Shown here: positions 16,837-26,864 of the stretch, one piece after another
Layout of the letters: the number at the start of each line of letters is the position of its first letter
Position numbering within the stretch: position 1 is the stretch's first letter
Assembly (NCBI GenBank): GCA_035606695.1
Contig: DATNEW010000035.1
Location: 1 to 52,486, forward strand
Origin: Gemmatimonadaceae bacterium
Lineage (GTDB): Bacteria; Gemmatimonadota; Gemmatimonadetes; Gemmatimonadales; Gemmatimonadaceae
Length of the DNA: 52,486 bases
Direction: 5' to 3'
The notes under the pieces: model-generated
The model's database searches: none
The model's input: only the letters and a program-made list of their open reading frames with translations
Told to the model about the DNA's origin: nothing
Made by a program: the position numbers and the translations under genes

Positions 16837-19341
16837 ATGATGAACGGCTATAACTTCACCGAGCGGGTGAGGAAAGTCCTGGCGATGGCTCGCGAGGAAG
16901 CCGCACGACTCCACCATGAGTACGTGGGCACTGAGCACATCCTGCTGGGATTGATCCGCGAGGGCGAAGGCGTCGCAGCGACGGTCCTTCAGAACCTCAG
17001 CGTTGAGCTGGACGACATCCAGCAAAAAATCGAAGAAACGGTGAAGAAGGGTAAAGCCGGCCAAACAACCGGACCCGATCTTCCCTATACCTCGCGCGCC
17101 AAGAAAGTGCTCGAGCTCGCTATGAGCGAAGCGCGCGAGCTGAACCATTCGTACGTTGGCACTGAACACCTCCTGCTGGGCCTTCTCCGCGAAGAAAAGG
17201 GGATTGCGGCGCAGGTACTGACCGACGCGGGCGTCAATTTAGACGCCGCCCGCGCCGAGACATTGCGCATCCTCGGAACGGAGATGCCGCAGGGTGGTGC
17301 TCAGGGCGGGGTTGCGGGCCAACCGCAGGGCGGTGCGCCCGCGGCCGCGCCCAAGGGTGAGAAGAAATCCAAGACGCCGGCGCTCGATCACTTCTGCCGC
17401 GATCTGACGCAGTTGGCGGCCGAGGGGCAGCTCGATCCCACGATCGGGCGCGCGAAAGAGATCCAGCGCGTCATGGAAGTCCTCACCCGTCGCAAAAAGA
17501 ACAATCCCGTCCTCATCGGCGAACCCGGCGTGGGCAAGACGGCGATCGTCGAAGGATTGGCGCAGCTCATCGCCAACGGGGAGTGCCCGGAGTCGCTGCG
17601 CGACCACCGTGTGCTGTCGCTGGACATGGCGGCGGTCATCGCCGGCACCAAATATCGCGGTCAGTTCGAAGAGCGCCTCAAGGCGGTCATGAACGAGATC
17701 GCGCAGAACAAGCAGATCATCCTGTTCATCGACGAGCTGCATACGCTCGTGGGTGCGGGGGCAGCCGAAGGTGCCATCGACGCCTCTAACATGCTCAAGC
17801 CCGCCCTCGCGCGTGGCGAGCTGCAATGCGTCGGTGCATCTACGCTGAACGAGTATCGCAAGTACATCGAGAAGGACGGGGCGCTCGAGCGCCGCTTCCA
17901 GACGGTGATCGTCGATCCGCCGTCGGTGGAAGAGACGGTCGAGATCCTGAAGGGGCTGCGCAAGAAGTATGAGGATCATCACAAGGTGACGATCCCCGAT
18001 ACGACGCTCGCGCTCGCGTCCAAGCTGTCGGAACGCTACATCACCGACCGATTCCTTCCGGACAAGGCGATCGACGTCATCGACGAGGCGGGCGCGCGGG
18101 CGCGCCTTGCCGCCCAGGCGCCGCCGCCGGAAGTGGCCGCGCTCAAGGTCGATCTCGAGAAGGTGAACGCCGAGAAGGAAGCGGCGGTCCGCGATCAGAA
18201 TTTTGAAAAGGCCGCGTCGCTGCGTGACAAGGAACGCGAGATCCAGGGCAACATCAAGCAGAAGCAGCAGGAGTGGGAGGCGCGGCGCCAGTCGCACCGC
18301 CCGGTGCTTGGTGAAGAGGAAATCTCGTTCATCGTCAGCCGCTGGACGGGTATTCCGGTGACGCGTCTTCAGGAAGCGGAGACCTCGCGTCTCCTGCGGA
18401 TGGAAGACGAGATGCACACGACGGTGATCGGCCAGGACGAGGCGATCAAGGCCATCTCCAAGGCGATTCGCCGCAGCCGCGCGGGTCTCAAGGATCCGCG
18501 CCGGCCGATCGGATCGTTCGTCTTCTCGGGCCCGACGGGCGTCGGCAAGACGGAGCTCGCGCGGGGCCTCGCGAAGTTCCTGTTCGCGGACGAGTCGGCG
18601 CTGATTCGCGTCGACATGAGCGAGTACATGGAGAAGTTCTCGGTGTCGCGCCTGATCGGTGCGCCGCCGGGATACGTCGGCTACGAGGACTCGGGCACGC
18701 TCACCAAGGCCGTGCGGCGCAAGCCATACTCGGTGATCCTGCTCGACGAAATCGAAAAGGCGCATCCGGACGTGTTCAACATCCTCCTGCAAGTGCTCGA
18801 CGAGGGCCACCTCACCGACAACTACGGCCGGGTGATCGACTTCAAGAACACGGTGGTGATCATGACGTCGAACGTTGGCGCGCGTGATCTCATGAAGACC
18901 AAGTCGCTGGGCTTCACGTCGGGCGACGAGAAGGCGAATTGGGAGCGGCGCGCGGACAAGGTGCGCGACGAGCTCAAGAATGTCTTCAATCCCGAGTTCC
19001 TGAACCGTCTGGACGACGTCATCGTCTTCCACCCGCTCAATCGCGAGCACATCTCGCAGATCGTCAGCATTCTGCTCAAGGACGTGCGGAAGCGGTTGGC
19101 CGAAGAGGAGCTGGTCCTCAAGCTCACCGACGGCGCCACGGACTTCCTCGTCAAGAACGGCTACGACGAGCAGTACGGGGCTCGCCCACTCAAGCGGGCG
19201 ATTCAAAAGTTCATCGAGGATCCGCTCTCCGAGAAGATTCTCATGGGCGACTTCAGCCGCGGAGACGAGATCGAGGTCGACGTGTCGCCGGAAGGGGATA
19301 AGCTCGATTTCCGCGTGCCGACGCCGACGACGCAGGCGTAA
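16837..19341 (+). CDS. clpC: ATP-dependent Clp protease ATP-binding subunit ClpC
   Basis: AAA+ unfoldase that feeds substrates, including arginine-phosphorylated ones, to ClpP. The 834-aa protein has two Clp N repeats (about 5-145), a Gly/Gln/Ala-rich linker (about 150-180), AAA domain 1 with Walker A GEPGVGKT (228-235) and Walker [14 protein letters not shown], a middle region with a UVR motif ([14 protein letters not shown]), and AAA domain 2 with Walker A GPTGVGKT (565-572). GAGGGA precedes the ATG pair at 16837/16840. The N-domain linker is richer in Gly-Gln repeats than usual. No clpP is in the window. A terminator follows. Confidence 0.96.
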   Translation: MMNGYNFTERVRKVLAMAREEAARLHHEYVGTEHILLGLIREGEGVAATVLQNLSVELDDIQQKIEETVKKGKAGQTTGPDLPYTSRAKKVLELAMSEARELNHSYVGTEHLLLGLLREEKGIAAQVLTDAGVNLDAARAETLRILGTEMPQGGAQGGVAGQPQGGAPAAAPKGEKKSKTPALDHFCRDLTQLAAEGQLDPTIGRAKEIQRVMEVLTRRKKNNPVLIGEPGVGKTAIVEGLAQLIANGECPESLRDHRVLSLDMAAVIAGTKYRGQFEERLKAVMNEIAQNKQIILFIDELHTLVGAGAAEGAIDASNMLKPALARGELQCVGASTLNEYRKYIEKDGALERRFQTVIVDPPSVEETVEILKGLRKKYEDHHKVTIPDTTLALASKLSERYITDRFLPDKAIDVIDEAGARARLAAQAPPPEVAALKVDLEKVNAEKEAAVRDQNFEKAASLRDKEREIQGNIKQKQQEWEARRQSHRPVLGEEEISFIVSRWTGIPVTRLQEAETSRLLRMEDEMHTTVIGQDEAIKAISKAIRRSRAGLKDPRRPIGSFVFSGPTGVGKTELARGLAKFLFADESALIRVDMSEYMEKFSVSRLIGAPPGYVGYEDSGTLTKAVRRKPYSVILLDEIEKAHPDVFNILLQVLDEGHLTDNYGRVIDFKNTVVIMTSNVGARDLMKTKSLGFTSGDEKANWERRADKVRDELKNVFNPEFLNRLDDVIVFHPLNREHISQIVSILLKDVRKRLAEEELVLKLTDGATDFLVKNGYDEQYGARPLKRAIQKFIEDPLSEKILMGDFSRGDEIEVDVSPEGDKLDFRVPTPTTQA

Positions 19342-19359
19342 GTCGTTCGCACGATGCAC

Positions 19360-19396
19360 ACAGAGCCCCGCCCATCAGGCGGGGCTCTGTCTGTTT
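19360..19396 (+). terminator. Intrinsic terminator after clpC
   Basis: ACAGAGCCCCGCC (19360-19372) and GGCGGGGCTCTGT (19378-19390) form a perfect 13-bp stem with a 5-nt loop, followed by CTGTTT. It closes the prfB-to-clpC gene run. Confidence 0.85.
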
Positions 19397-19539
19397 GCGA
19401 CGGTCGCACCCAGGCGCTGCGGGCCGGTATCGGCACTATTGCACTCGCTCCGCGGCGCCCGGTGGGACGCCGCGCGGCCGCGGTACCCTCTCGACCAAAC
19501 GCGCCAACTCTTTATGGATCGTATCGTCGACCCGTTGTG

Positions 19540-19553
19540 TATATTCCAAGACT
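19540..19553 (+). promoter_or_regulatory. Putative -10 box for bamA, possibly leaderless
   Basis: TATATT (19540-19545) ends exactly 8 nt before the bamA ATG at 19554. Transcription would start at or within about 2 nt of the start codon. No good -35 is visible 16-18 nt upstream. The 157-nt spacer after the clpC terminator holds nothing else recognisable. The same arrangement precedes uvrC. Confidence 0.4.
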
Positions 19554-21974
19554 ATGCGACAAATGCGCTTCCTCGTCGCGGCGCTGAGTCTGCTGGTGGC
19601 CGGTTCGGTCGCCCAGGCCCAGGAGTCCGTGACCGGTCGGTGTGCCACCCCGGATAGCATTGCCTTCCGGGGCAATCAGCGAATCAAGGACGCCGAGTTA
19701 CGGGCGGATATCGGGATTGCTCCCAAGAGCACGATCAACACGCGCGTGCTCCGACGAGCCATCTCGGATCTGTACGCGACCAACCAGTTCGAGGCCGACA
19801 TCAACACGGCCTGCGACACCACCGGCGGCAAGACCACGCTGGTCTTCAACCTGACCGAGCGCCGCATCCTCAGCGACGTCTCCGTCACCGGTGCCGAGAA
19901 GGTGTCCACGAGCTCCGTCAAGGATCGCGTCGACCTGCTGATCGGGAAGCCCATCGACCCCGCGCAAGTCGCGCGAGACGTCGCCCGCATCGATTCGCTG
20001 TACCAGAGCGAAGGCTATTACCTCGCGCGCGTGAAGGTCGACACGATCAAGAGCGGCGACGCCACGATGCTCGTGTTCAACGTGAACGAGGGACGCCGCC
20101 TCGCGATCTCCGGCGTCGAGATTCGCGGCAACAAGGCATTGAGCGCCAAGACGATCGTCAAAGCCATCAGCACCAAGCCCGAAGGGTTCTTCTGGTGGCG
20201 GAACGGCGAGTTCGATCAGGAGAAGTATGCCGAGGATCTCGCCAAGACGATCCCCGAGCTGTACGCCTCGCACGGCTACATCGACGCATCGGTCGTGAAG
20301 GACTCGCTGATCATCGATCGCGCGAAGGGCAAGGCGCTCGTGCGCCTGACGGTGAACGAAGGGCCGCAATACAAGATCGGTGATTTCTCGTGGAACGGCG
20401 CCAAGCTCTTTTCGAGCGAGCAGATCGAAGGGTTGTATCCCTTCAACAACAAGTCGTCCACGAGCGTCAAGCAGGCCGTGAAGGGCCTGGTCGGCAAAGG
20501 CGCGCCCGAAGCGAAGGACGTCTTCAACGAAGGCGCGTGGGAAGACGCGACGCACAAGGTGCAGGAAGCCTACGCGAACGAAGGGTACATCTACGCGAGC
20601 GTCAATCCGGTCGTCGAGCGGCGGAAGGTCGGGCCGGACTCCGCGCCGCGCGTGGATCTGCGCTGGGAGATCGACGAGAAGACGCCGGCGATCGTGAATC
20701 GCGTCGACATCGTCGGCAACGACGTCACCGTCGAAAGCTGCATTCGCGACCAGTTGTTCATTCTGCCGGGCGACGTGTTCAATCAGGACCGCCTGGTGCA
20801 GAGCTATCGCAACATCGCCAACCTCGGCTTCTTCGAGCAGGACATGCCGCCCCCGGACACGCGGCCGGCCAACGAGAAGGGCGACATCGACCTGATCTTC
20901 CACGTGAAGGAAAAGCGCACCGGCAACGTGAACTTCGGCGCGTCCGTGGGACAGGGGACCGGACTGGGCGGCTTCATCGGCTTCGATCAGCCCAACCTGT
21001 TCGGCGAGTGCAAGCGCGGCTCGCTGCAGTGGCAGTTCGGCCAGTACATCAAGGATTTCAGCCTGTCATATTCAGATCCTCGTATTAAAGGATCGAATAC
21101 ATCGGGGACGATCACGGCGTATCACCAGCAGTCGCGCTTCATCATCCGCGACATCGGCCAGTCGACGACCACCGGCGGCCAGATCCAATTCGGGTTCCGG
21201 CTTCCCAACTCGCGCCTGACGAGCTTGTACCTGAGCTACGGCGGCGAGCGCGTGAGCTATGGCGGCGAAGGGCTGGTCGGCACCATCAATTGCAACGGGT
21301 GCTTCCGAAGCACGGTCGGCTTGACGCTCGATCACGATTCGCGGTTCGGCATGCCGTTCCCGGTGTCGGGCGTTCACGAGAATCTCGCGCTGCAATTGAA
21401 CGGCGGCCCGCTGGGCGGCACGGCGCAATACACCCGTCTGACGGGCGAGGTACACGGCTACACCCAGCTCGCGACGTTCGGCAAAGGCCTCGGTCCCGAG
21501 CCCATGTCGCTCGTCTTCGGGCTCGGCGCCAAGGCCGGCGCGCTGTTCGGCGATCCGGGTCCGTTCTTCGTGTCGCAGGCGTTTTCGCTGGGCGGCGTGC
21601 AGTACGGCGACTATCACCTGCGCGGCTACGAGGAGTTCTCGATCACGCCGCTGGGCTACCTGCCGAACGCCGATCAGTTCCAGGCGCAGCGCAGCTCGTT
21701 CGGCAATGCCGTGTACGTTTCAACGGCCGAGCTGGGTCTGCGCGTCAATCAACAGTTGTACATCGACGGCTTCTACGACGCCGGCAACCTGTGGCAGCGG
21801 CCGCGCGACTTCGACCCCACGCGGCTTTTCCGTGGTGCCGGATTCGGTGCGTCACTCGTCACTCCGTTGGGCCCGTTGGGCATCGATCTCGGCTACGGTC
21901 TGGATCGCGTCGATGCGAATGGCGTCAAGGATCCGAAGTGGCAAGTCCACTTCAAGTTCGGTCAGATCTTCTAG
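19554..21974 (+). CDS. bamA: Outer membrane protein assembly factor BamA
   Basis: Omp85-family barrel that inserts beta-barrel proteins into the outer membrane. The 806-aa product has a signal peptide (MRQMRFLVAALSLLVAGSVAQAQ), a run of POTRA repeats (about 30-430; five likely) and a 16-strand barrel ending in FKFGQIF, the beta-signal with terminal Phe. SLSYSDPRI matches a conserved early barrel motif. I chose ATG 19554 because the signal peptide begins there. The frame stays open upstream, but that part crosses the clpC terminator. The next genes, skp and lpxD, are the usual BamA neighbours. An AT-rich codon patch occurs at about 21063-21100. Confidence 0.95.
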   Translation: MRQMRFLVAALSLLVAGSVAQAQESVTGRCATPDSIAFRGNQRIKDAELRADIGIAPKSTINTRVLRRAISDLYATNQFEADINTACDTTGGKTTLVFNLTERRILSDVSVTGAEKVSTSSVKDRVDLLIGKPIDPAQVARDVARIDSLYQSEGYYLARVKVDTIKSGDATMLVFNVNEGRRLAISGVEIRGNKALSAKTIVKAISTKPEGFFWWRNGEFDQEKYAEDLAKTIPELYASHGYIDASVVKDSLIIDRAKGKALVRLTVNEGPQYKIGDFSWNGAKLFSSEQIEGLYPFNNKSSTSVKQAVKGLVGKGAPEAKDVFNEGAWEDATHKVQEAYANEGYIYASVNPVVERRKVGPDSAPRVDLRWEIDEKTPAIVNRVDIVGNDVTVESCIRDQLFILPGDVFNQDRLVQSYRNIANLGFFEQDMPPPDTRPANEKGDIDLIFHVKEKRTGNVNFGASVGQGTGLGGFIGFDQPNLFGECKRGSLQWQFGQYIKDFSLSYSDPRIKGSNTSGTITAYHQQSRFIIRDIGQSTTTGGQIQFGFRLPNSRLTSLYLSYGGERVSYGGEGLVGTINCNGCFRSTVGLTLDHDSRFGMPFPVSGVHENLALQLNGGPLGGTAQYTRLTGEVHGYTQLATFGKGLGPEPMSLVFGLGAKAGALFGDPGPFFVSQAFSLGGVQYGDYHLRGYEEFSITPLGYLPNADQFQAQRSSFGNAVYVSTAELGLRVNQQLYIDGFYDAGNLWQRPRDFDPTRLFRGAGFGASLVTPLGPLGIDLGYGLDRVDANGVKDPKWQVHFKFGQIF

Positions 21975-21994
21975 TACTCTAAATCGGAGTGTCA

Positions 21995-22615
21995 ATGCGT
22001 TCCACGTTCCGCGCGGCTGCGACCGCGCTCGTTCTTTCCCTCATGGCGGGCGCCGTGCATGCCCAGGCCGCGTCGAGCGGCTCGTTGAAGATCGCGTACG
22101 TCAACACGGCCGCGATCATGGAAGCCGCGCCTGGCCGCGATTCCGCCACCGCAATCCTGACGCGGGAAGGCAACACCTTCCAGGCGCAGCTGCAGAAGAT
22201 GCAGGACTCGCTCAACGGTCTCGCACAGAAGTTTCAGAAGAGCGAGGTGACCATGAGCGCCGCGGCGAAGAAGAAGGCACAAGATGAAATGACCGCGCTG
22301 AACACGGAGCTCGAGGGCAAGAACCTTCAATTCCAGCAGCAGTTTCAGGCGCGGACGAACGAAATCATGGCGCCGATTCAGGACGTCGTGCGCAAGGTCA
22401 TCGAGGACCTGCGCGTCGAGGGCGGCTACGCCATGATCCTCGACCACACCCCGGGGCAGACGCCGATCATCGCCGCGGACAAGAACCTCGACATCACCGA
22501 TGCCGTCGTGTCGCGCCTGCGCGCGACCTCGCGTCCGGCGCTGCCGACCACCGCGAAGCCGGGTGCGGCGCCCGCGCCCGCGGGCGTGACGCCGAAGAAG
22601 CCGCCGACGCAGTGA
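21995..22615 (+). CDS. skp: OmpH/Skp family periplasmic chaperone
   Basis: Holds unfolded outer-membrane proteins in the periplasm for BamA. The 206-aa protein has a signal peptide (ending AVHAQA), the family opening [17 protein letters not shown], a long coiled-coil part (about 60-130) and a Pro/Ala-rich tail. ATG 21995 is preceded by CGGAG at a good distance; the GTG at 21989 is too close to that site. It lies 20 nt after bamA and shares a GTGA overlap with lpxD, an order conserved across many diderms. Confidence 0.93.
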   Translation: MRSTFRAAATALVLSLMAGAVHAQAASSGSLKIAYVNTAAIMEAAPGRDSATAILTREGNTFQAQLQKMQDSLNGLAQKFQKSEVTMSAAAKKKAQDEMTALNTELEGKNLQFQQQFQARTNEIMAPIQDVVRKVIEDLRVEGGYAMILDHTPGQTPIIAADKNLDITDAVVSRLRATSRPALPTTAKPGAAPAPAGVTPKKPPTQ

Positions 22616-23703
22616 ACTCCAGTTCTTCCGGGCACACCAGTGGCGGTGAGGGCGACTTCGTCCTCACCGCTCTCGCTATTGCGGATCTCGTTCGCGGGCG
22701 CCTGGCCGGCGAGGGCGACACCCGCGTGTATCGAATCGCCCCACTCGATCGCGCCGGCCCGGGCGATCTCAGCTTTCTCGGCGCGCCGAAGTACGCGGCC
22801 TTATTCGCCGAGACGAAGGCCGACGTGGTCCTGGTGTCGCCGGAGCTCGCAGAGGCGCCTGGCAGCGTCGCCGCGCGCATCGTTGTCGAGAAGCCGCAGG
22901 AGGCGCTCCTGTCGCTGCTGCCTCGGTTCCATCGGGCCCCGCGCGTCGCGGCGGGCGTCCACGCGACGGCGATCATCGGCGACGGCGCGCGCATCGGAAC
23001 CGGTGCGGCGATCGGCCCATACGCGATCGTCGGCGAGGGTGTGCGGTTGGGTGAAGGAACGTCGATCGGCGCGCATTGCGTCATCGGCGCCGACGTCGAG
23101 ATCGGAGCGCAGTGCCAGCTCTATCCCGCGGTCACGGTGTATTCGGGGTCGCGAATCGGCGACCGAGTGACGATCCACGCCGGCGCGCGGATCGGGTCCG
23201 ACGGCTTCGGCTACGTCCAGCGCGACGACGGCACGGGCGTGCGGCATTTAAAGATTCCTCATGTCGGCCGTTGCCTGATCGAGGACGACGTGGAGATCGG
23301 CGCGAACACGACGATCGACCGCGGCTCGATCGACGACACCGTGGTCGGCGCGGGGACGAAGGTCGACAACCTCGTGCAGATCGCGCACAACGTACGGATC
23401 GGCCGGGCGTGCCTGATCATGGCGCAGGTGGGCATCGCGGGCTCCGTCCGGGTGGAAGACGGCGCCATGCTCCTGGGACAGGTCGGCGTCTCCGGCCACC
23501 ACACGGTGGGGAAAGGGGCGCGACTCGCTGCGCAGGCGGGCGTGTTTGGCGATATTCCGGCCGGTGAAACGTGGTCCGGATACCCCGCGCGACCTCACAA
23601 AGAGGCGTTGCGGGCCCAGGCCGCGCTCTTCAAGCTCCCCAGCCTTCTCCGCCGCATAGAGCGATTGCTCGACCAGACAGACAAGAAGCCTTCATCCGAA
23701 TGA
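22612..23703 (+). CDS. lpxD: UDP-3-O-acylglucosamine N-acyltransferase LpxD
   Basis: Adds the second (N-linked) acyl chain in lipid A synthesis. The 363-aa protein has an N-terminal uridine-binding domain (about 20-115) and a left-handed beta-helix of hexapeptide repeats (about 120-330, such as [20 protein letters not shown]). The catalytic-His region is [15 protein letters not shown]-terminal helical tail (about 335-363) completes the fold. GTG start overlaps the skp stop (GTGA), and the stop overlaps the next ATG (ATGA). Length and domains are normal. Confidence 0.95.
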   Translation: MNSSSSGHTSGGEGDFVLTALAIADLVRGRLAGEGDTRVYRIAPLDRAGPGDLSFLGAPKYAALFAETKADVVLVSPELAEAPGSVAARIVVEKPQEALLSLLPRFHRAPRVAAGVHATAIIGDGARIGTGAAIGPYAIVGEGVRLGEGTSIGAHCVIGADVEIGAQCQLYPAVTVYSGSRIGDRVTIHAGARIGSDGFGYVQRDDGTGVRHLKIPHVGRCLIEDDVEIGANTTIDRGSIDDTVVGAGTKVDNLVQIAHNVRIGRACLIMAQVGIAGSVRVEDGAMLLGQVGVSGHHTVGKGARLAAQAGVFGDIPAGETWSGYPARPHKEALRAQAALFKLPSLLRRIERLLDQTDKKPSSE

Positions 23704-24968
23704 ATCGTCGCACTATCGCGCGCCCGGTGACACTCGAGGGAATCGGAGTGCACTACGGCGCGTCGTGCCGGTTGTCCTTTCGTCCCGCCGCCAGCGGGAC
23801 CGGCGTGGTATTTCGGCGCATCGACTTGCCGGGGCAGCCCGTCATCCCGGCGCTCGTCGACGTCGCCGTCCCCGTGGCCGCGCGCACCCAGCTCGGCGCC
23901 GATCCGGTGTCGATTCACACGCCGGAGCACGTGCTCGCGGCGGTGTTCGCCTGCGGCATCGACGATCTCGAGATCGAGCTCGACGCGGTCGAGCCGCCGA
24001 TCATGGACGGCAGCGCCGCCGCGTTCGTCGACGCGCTCCAACGCGCCGGATTCGCCGAGCAGCCGGGCGACGTGAAATACTTCACGCTCACGCGGCCGGT
24101 GTCGATCAACTACGACGGCGCGACGTACGAGGCGCTGCCCGCGCCCAACTTCGAGGTCAGCGTCGCCATCGAGTTCGATCATCCGGCCATCGGGCTGCAG
24201 CGCGGATGCTATCGCGTGACGGAAGAGTCGTTCGCCGCCGAGTTGGCGCCGGCGCGGACATTCGGGTTTCGAAAGTGGTTGGCGCCGCTCTTGGAGCAGG
24301 GTTTGGCGCGCGGGACGTCGCTCGACAACACGATCGTCCTCGAGGACGACGGCGGCGTGAGCGGCGACTTGCGCTGGCCGGACGAGTTCGTGCGCCACAA
24401 GGCGCTCGACTGCATCGGCGATTTTGCGCTGGCCGGCGCGCGCATGCGGGCGCGCATCAACGCGGTGCGGCCAAGTCACCGCGGGAACGTCAAATTGGTG
24501 CAGGCGATGAAAGAGGCAATCGCGAAGGAGACGAACGTGCTCGAGATAGAAGAGATCATGAAGGTGCTGCCGCACCGGTATCCGTTCCTGCTCGTGGACC
24601 GCATCCTCGAGATCGAGGCCGGCAAGCGGATCGTGGGGCTCAAGAACGTGACGATCAACGAGCCGTTCTTTCAGGGTCATTTTCCGGGGCATCCGATCAT
24701 GCCCGGCGTGCTGATCATCGAGGCGATGGCGCAGGTCGGCGGCATGCTGTTGATGGGCGCCGTGCCCGATCCCGAAAGCAAGGTCGTGTATTTCACGTCC
24801 TTGAACAACGTAAAGTGGCGGCAGCCGGTGAAGCCGGGCGATCAGCTGCGCTTCGAGCTCGAGCTGCTGCAGGTGCGCGGCATGATGTGCAAGATGTCCG
24901 GCGTCGCGAAGGTGGACGGGAAGGTGGTGGCCGAGGCGGAGATGGGCGCTGTCGTGAGAGATAAATGA
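23700..24968 (+). CDS. lpxC-fabZ: Bifunctional UDP-3-O-acyl-GlcNAc deacetylase / 3-hydroxyacyl-ACP dehydratase (LpxC-FabZ fusion)
   Basis: One 422-aa chain with two enzymes. Residues about 1-270 are LpxC, the zinc deacetylase committing UDP-GlcNAc to lipid A: HTPEH (73-77) holds a zinc His, and [14 protein letters not shown] holds the second metal-site His and Asp. Residues about 280-422 are FabZ, with [11 protein letters not shown], the catalytic His327 in [11 protein letters not shown] and the acidic residue in EAMAQ. FabZ uses the same hydroxyacyl-ACP pool that LpxA draws on. The fusion is known from Bacteroidota. It overlaps lpxD by ATGA. No internal start splits it and both active sites are intact. 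Confidence 0.95.
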   Translation: MNRRTIARPVTLEGIGVHYGASCRLSFRPAASGTGVVFRRIDLPGQPVIPALVDVAVPVAARTQLGADPVSIHTPEHVLAAVFACGIDDLEIELDAVEPPIMDGSAAAFVDALQRAGFAEQPGDVKYFTLTRPVSINYDGATYEALPAPNFEVSVAIEFDHPAIGLQRGCYRVTEESFAAELAPARTFGFRKWLAPLLEQGLARGTSLDNTIVLEDDGGVSGDLRWPDEFVRHKALDCIGDFALAGARMRARINAVRPSHRGNVKLVQAMKEAIAKETNVLEIEEIMKVLPHRYPFLLVDRILEIEAGKRIVGLKNVTINEPFFQGHFPGHPIMPGVLIIEAMAQVGGMLLMGAVPDPESKVVYFTSLNNVKWRQPVKPGDQLRFELELLQVRGMMCKMSGVAKVDGKVVAEAEMGAVVRDK

Positions 24969-24979
24969 GCTATCTCAGC

Positions 24980-25030
24980 GGAATTCCGAGCGAAGGTGCG
25001 AGCGAAGCGACGCGCCGCGGCGGGGAACAA
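24980..25030 (+). repeat. GGAATTCC-type interspersed repeat upstream of lpxA
   Basis: Begins GGAATTCCGAGCGAAGG at 24980 and ends GGGGAACAA at 25030, just 5 nt before the lpxA ATG. The GGGGAA end is the only Shine-Dalgarno candidate. The sequence in front (CTATCTCAGC) also resembles that of the der copy (CTATCTCTCTCGGC). It accounts for most of the only sizeable gap in the lpx run. Confidence 0.8.
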
Positions 25031-25035
25031 TCTCG

Positions 25036-25812
25036 ATGACGTCGAAGATTCATCCCACCGCCCTCATCGACTCGAGCGCGCAGATCGGCGCCGACGTCGA
25101 GATCGGGGCGTTCGCGATCGTCGGCGAGAATTGCGTGGTCGGCGACGGCTCGGTCGTCGCCGCCCGGGCGACGCTCGAGCGCAACGTGACGCTGGGCGCC
25201 GGCGTGAAGGTCGGCACCGGAACGGTGCTCGGCGGCGATCCACAGGATCTCAAGTACAAGGGCGAGCACACCGTCGTCGAGATCGGCGACGGCACGACGA
25301 TTCGAGAATACTCAACGATCAACCGGGGAACCACGCAGTCGTTCAAGACGACCGTCGGCAGCAACTGCTTCCTGATGTCGTACGTGCATCTGGCGCACGA
25401 CTGCCACATCGGTGACGGCGTGATCATCTCGAACGGCACGCAGCTCGCCGGGCACGTGACGATCGACGAGCGCGCGATCCTGAGCGGACTCGTGGCGGTG
25501 CATCAGTTCGCGACGATCGGCCGCTATTGCTTCATCGGCGGCTGCTCGCGCGTCGCCAAGGACGTTCCGCCTTACGTCAAAGCGGTGGGCAATCCGATCA
25601 AGCTGTACGGCTTGAACAGCGTCGGCCTGGAGCGCAACGGCTTTCCCGAGGATGTTCGGAAAGAGCTCAAGCGCGCGTACAAGCTGTTCTTCAAATCGGA
25701 GCTCAATTTGTCGCAGGCGCGCGAGCGCGCGCTGAACGAGCTTCGCGACTTTCCGGAAGTACAGGAATTCCTGGCGTTCTTCGAGCGCAGCAACCGTGGA
25801 TCGGTGATGTGA
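25036..25812 (+). CDS. lpxA: UDP-N-acetylglucosamine acyltransferase LpxA
   Basis: First acyl transfer of lipid A synthesis. The 258-aa left-handed beta-helix starts [20 protein letters not shown]. It contains GDPQDLKY (the E. coli NQDLKY equivalent), the catalytic His in VHLAHDCHIG, and GGCSRVAKDVPPYV, then a C-terminal helical domain. All match LpxA rather than LpxD. The start follows a repeat-derived GGGGAA site. The next gene starts at TGATG. Whether the acceptor is UDP-GlcNAc or its 3-amino analogue cannot be read from the sequence, but the neighbour raises the question. Confidence 0.95.
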   Translation: MTSKIHPTALIDSSAQIGADVEIGAFAIVGENCVVGDGSVVAARATLERNVTLGAGVKVGTGTVLGGDPQDLKYKGEHTVVEIGDGTTIREYSTINRGTTQSFKTTVGSNCFLMSYVHLAHDCHIGDGVIISNGTQLAGHVTIDERAILSGLVAVHQFATIGRYCFIGGCSRVAKDVPPYVKAVGNPIKLYGLNSVGLERNGFPEDVRKELKRAYKLFFKSELNLSQARERALNELRDFPEVQEFLAFFERSNRGSVM

Positions 25813-26864
25813 TGGCAGGGAACGCAGGTGCCAAGGTCGTGAGAGTCGGAGTGATCGGCGCGGGCGCGCTGGGCTACCATCACACGCGCATTCTGCGCGA
25901 CGTGCCGGGCGCGCAGCTCGTCGGCTTCCACGACGCGAAGCCCGAGCGTGCCGCGCAGGTGAGCTCCGAGCTGGGCGTGCAGTCATTCGAGTCGCTGGAT
26001 GCGCTGCTCGATCGCGTCGACGCGGTGAGCGTGGTGGTACCGACACCGTTTCACTACACGGTGGCGGCGCCGGCGCTCGAGCGCGGATTGCACGTGTTGA
26101 TCGAGAAGCCCATCGCCACGACGCTCGACGAAGCCGACGGCTTGCTGGCGATCGCGCGCCGCACGGGCGCGGTGGTGCAGACCGGTCACGTCGAGCGATT
26201 CAATCGTGCCGTGCGCGCGGCGGAGCCGCACTTGAAGGCGCCGCGCTTCATCGTGAGCGAGCGTCTGGCCCCGTTCAATCCGCGCGGCTCCGACGTGGCC
26301 GTGGTGCTCGACTTGATGATTCACGACATCGATCTCGTGCGCACCTTCGTCGGCGGCGGCGTGAGCTCGGTCTCGGCGGTCGGCGTCCCGGTGCTGACGC
26401 CGTCGGTGGACATCGCGAACGCGCGCATCGCGTTCGAGACGGGCGCGGTGGCGAACATCACGGCGAGCCGCGTGTCGCGCGACCGCATGCGCAAGCTTCG
26501 TATCTTCCAGGAGCGCGAGTACATGTCGCTCGATCTCGCCGCCGGCACGGGCGAGCTCTATCGCCTGCGCGACGACGTCGACTTCGCCGCGCTCGTGCGC
26601 GATGCGCAGGGCGCGCAGCCGCTCGAGGCATTTCTCGAGCGAGTGAGCCTCGAAGCGCCGGAAGGCGAGCCGCTGCGTCTCGAGCTCGAGGCGTTCATCA
26701 AGGCGGCGGCCGGCGAGGGACCCATCGCCGTGACGGGCGACGACGGTCGCCAGGCGCTCGCGGTGGCGCTCACGATCGTCGACGAGATCAAGCGCTCGCT
26801 GCCAGAGTTGTCGGGCGCCGTCGCCGCGGCCGCTGCGGCGGCCCAGGCCGCGGTCCGTGCGTGA
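25812..26864 (+). CDS. Gfo/Idh/MocA family oxidoreductase in the lpx operon
   Basis: A 350-aa NAD(P)-dependent sugar-type dehydrogenase. The N-terminal Rossmann fold has GVIGAGALGYHH (about residues 13-24), and the EKPIA motif (Lys in IEKPIATTLDEA) is the family catalytic signature. LDLMIHDIDLV is the conserved second motif. It lies between lpxA and lpxB with overlaps on both sides (TGATG; 8 nt). GnnA, a family member making the 3-keto precursor of UDP-GlcNAc3N, lies between lpxA and lpxB in Acidithiobacillus. Its aminotransferase partner GnnB is absent here. The role in lipid A is therefore inferred, and the product remains open. Confidence 0.85.
   Translation: MAGNAGAKVVRVGVIGAGALGYHHTRILRDVPGAQLVGFHDAKPERAAQVSSELGVQSFESLDALLDRVDAVSVVVPTPFHYTVAAPALERGLHVLIEKPIATTLDEADGLLAIARRTGAVVQTGHVERFNRAVRAAEPHLKAPRFIVSERLAPFNPRGSDVAVVLDLMIHDIDLVRTFVGGGVSSVSAVGVPVLTPSVDIANARIAFETGAVANITASRVSRDRMRKLRIFQEREYMSLDLAAGTGELYRLRDDVDFAALVRDAQGAQPLEAFLERVSLEAPEGEPLRLELEAFIKAAAGEGPIAVTGDDGRQALAVALTIVDEIKRSLPELSGAVAAAAAAAQAAVRA

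Noticed and set aside
17239-19359. Long open frame antisense to clpC (minus strand)
   Set aside because: It mirrors the codon bias of clpC, is Arg/Asp/His-rich with no domain, and fully overlaps a certain gene.
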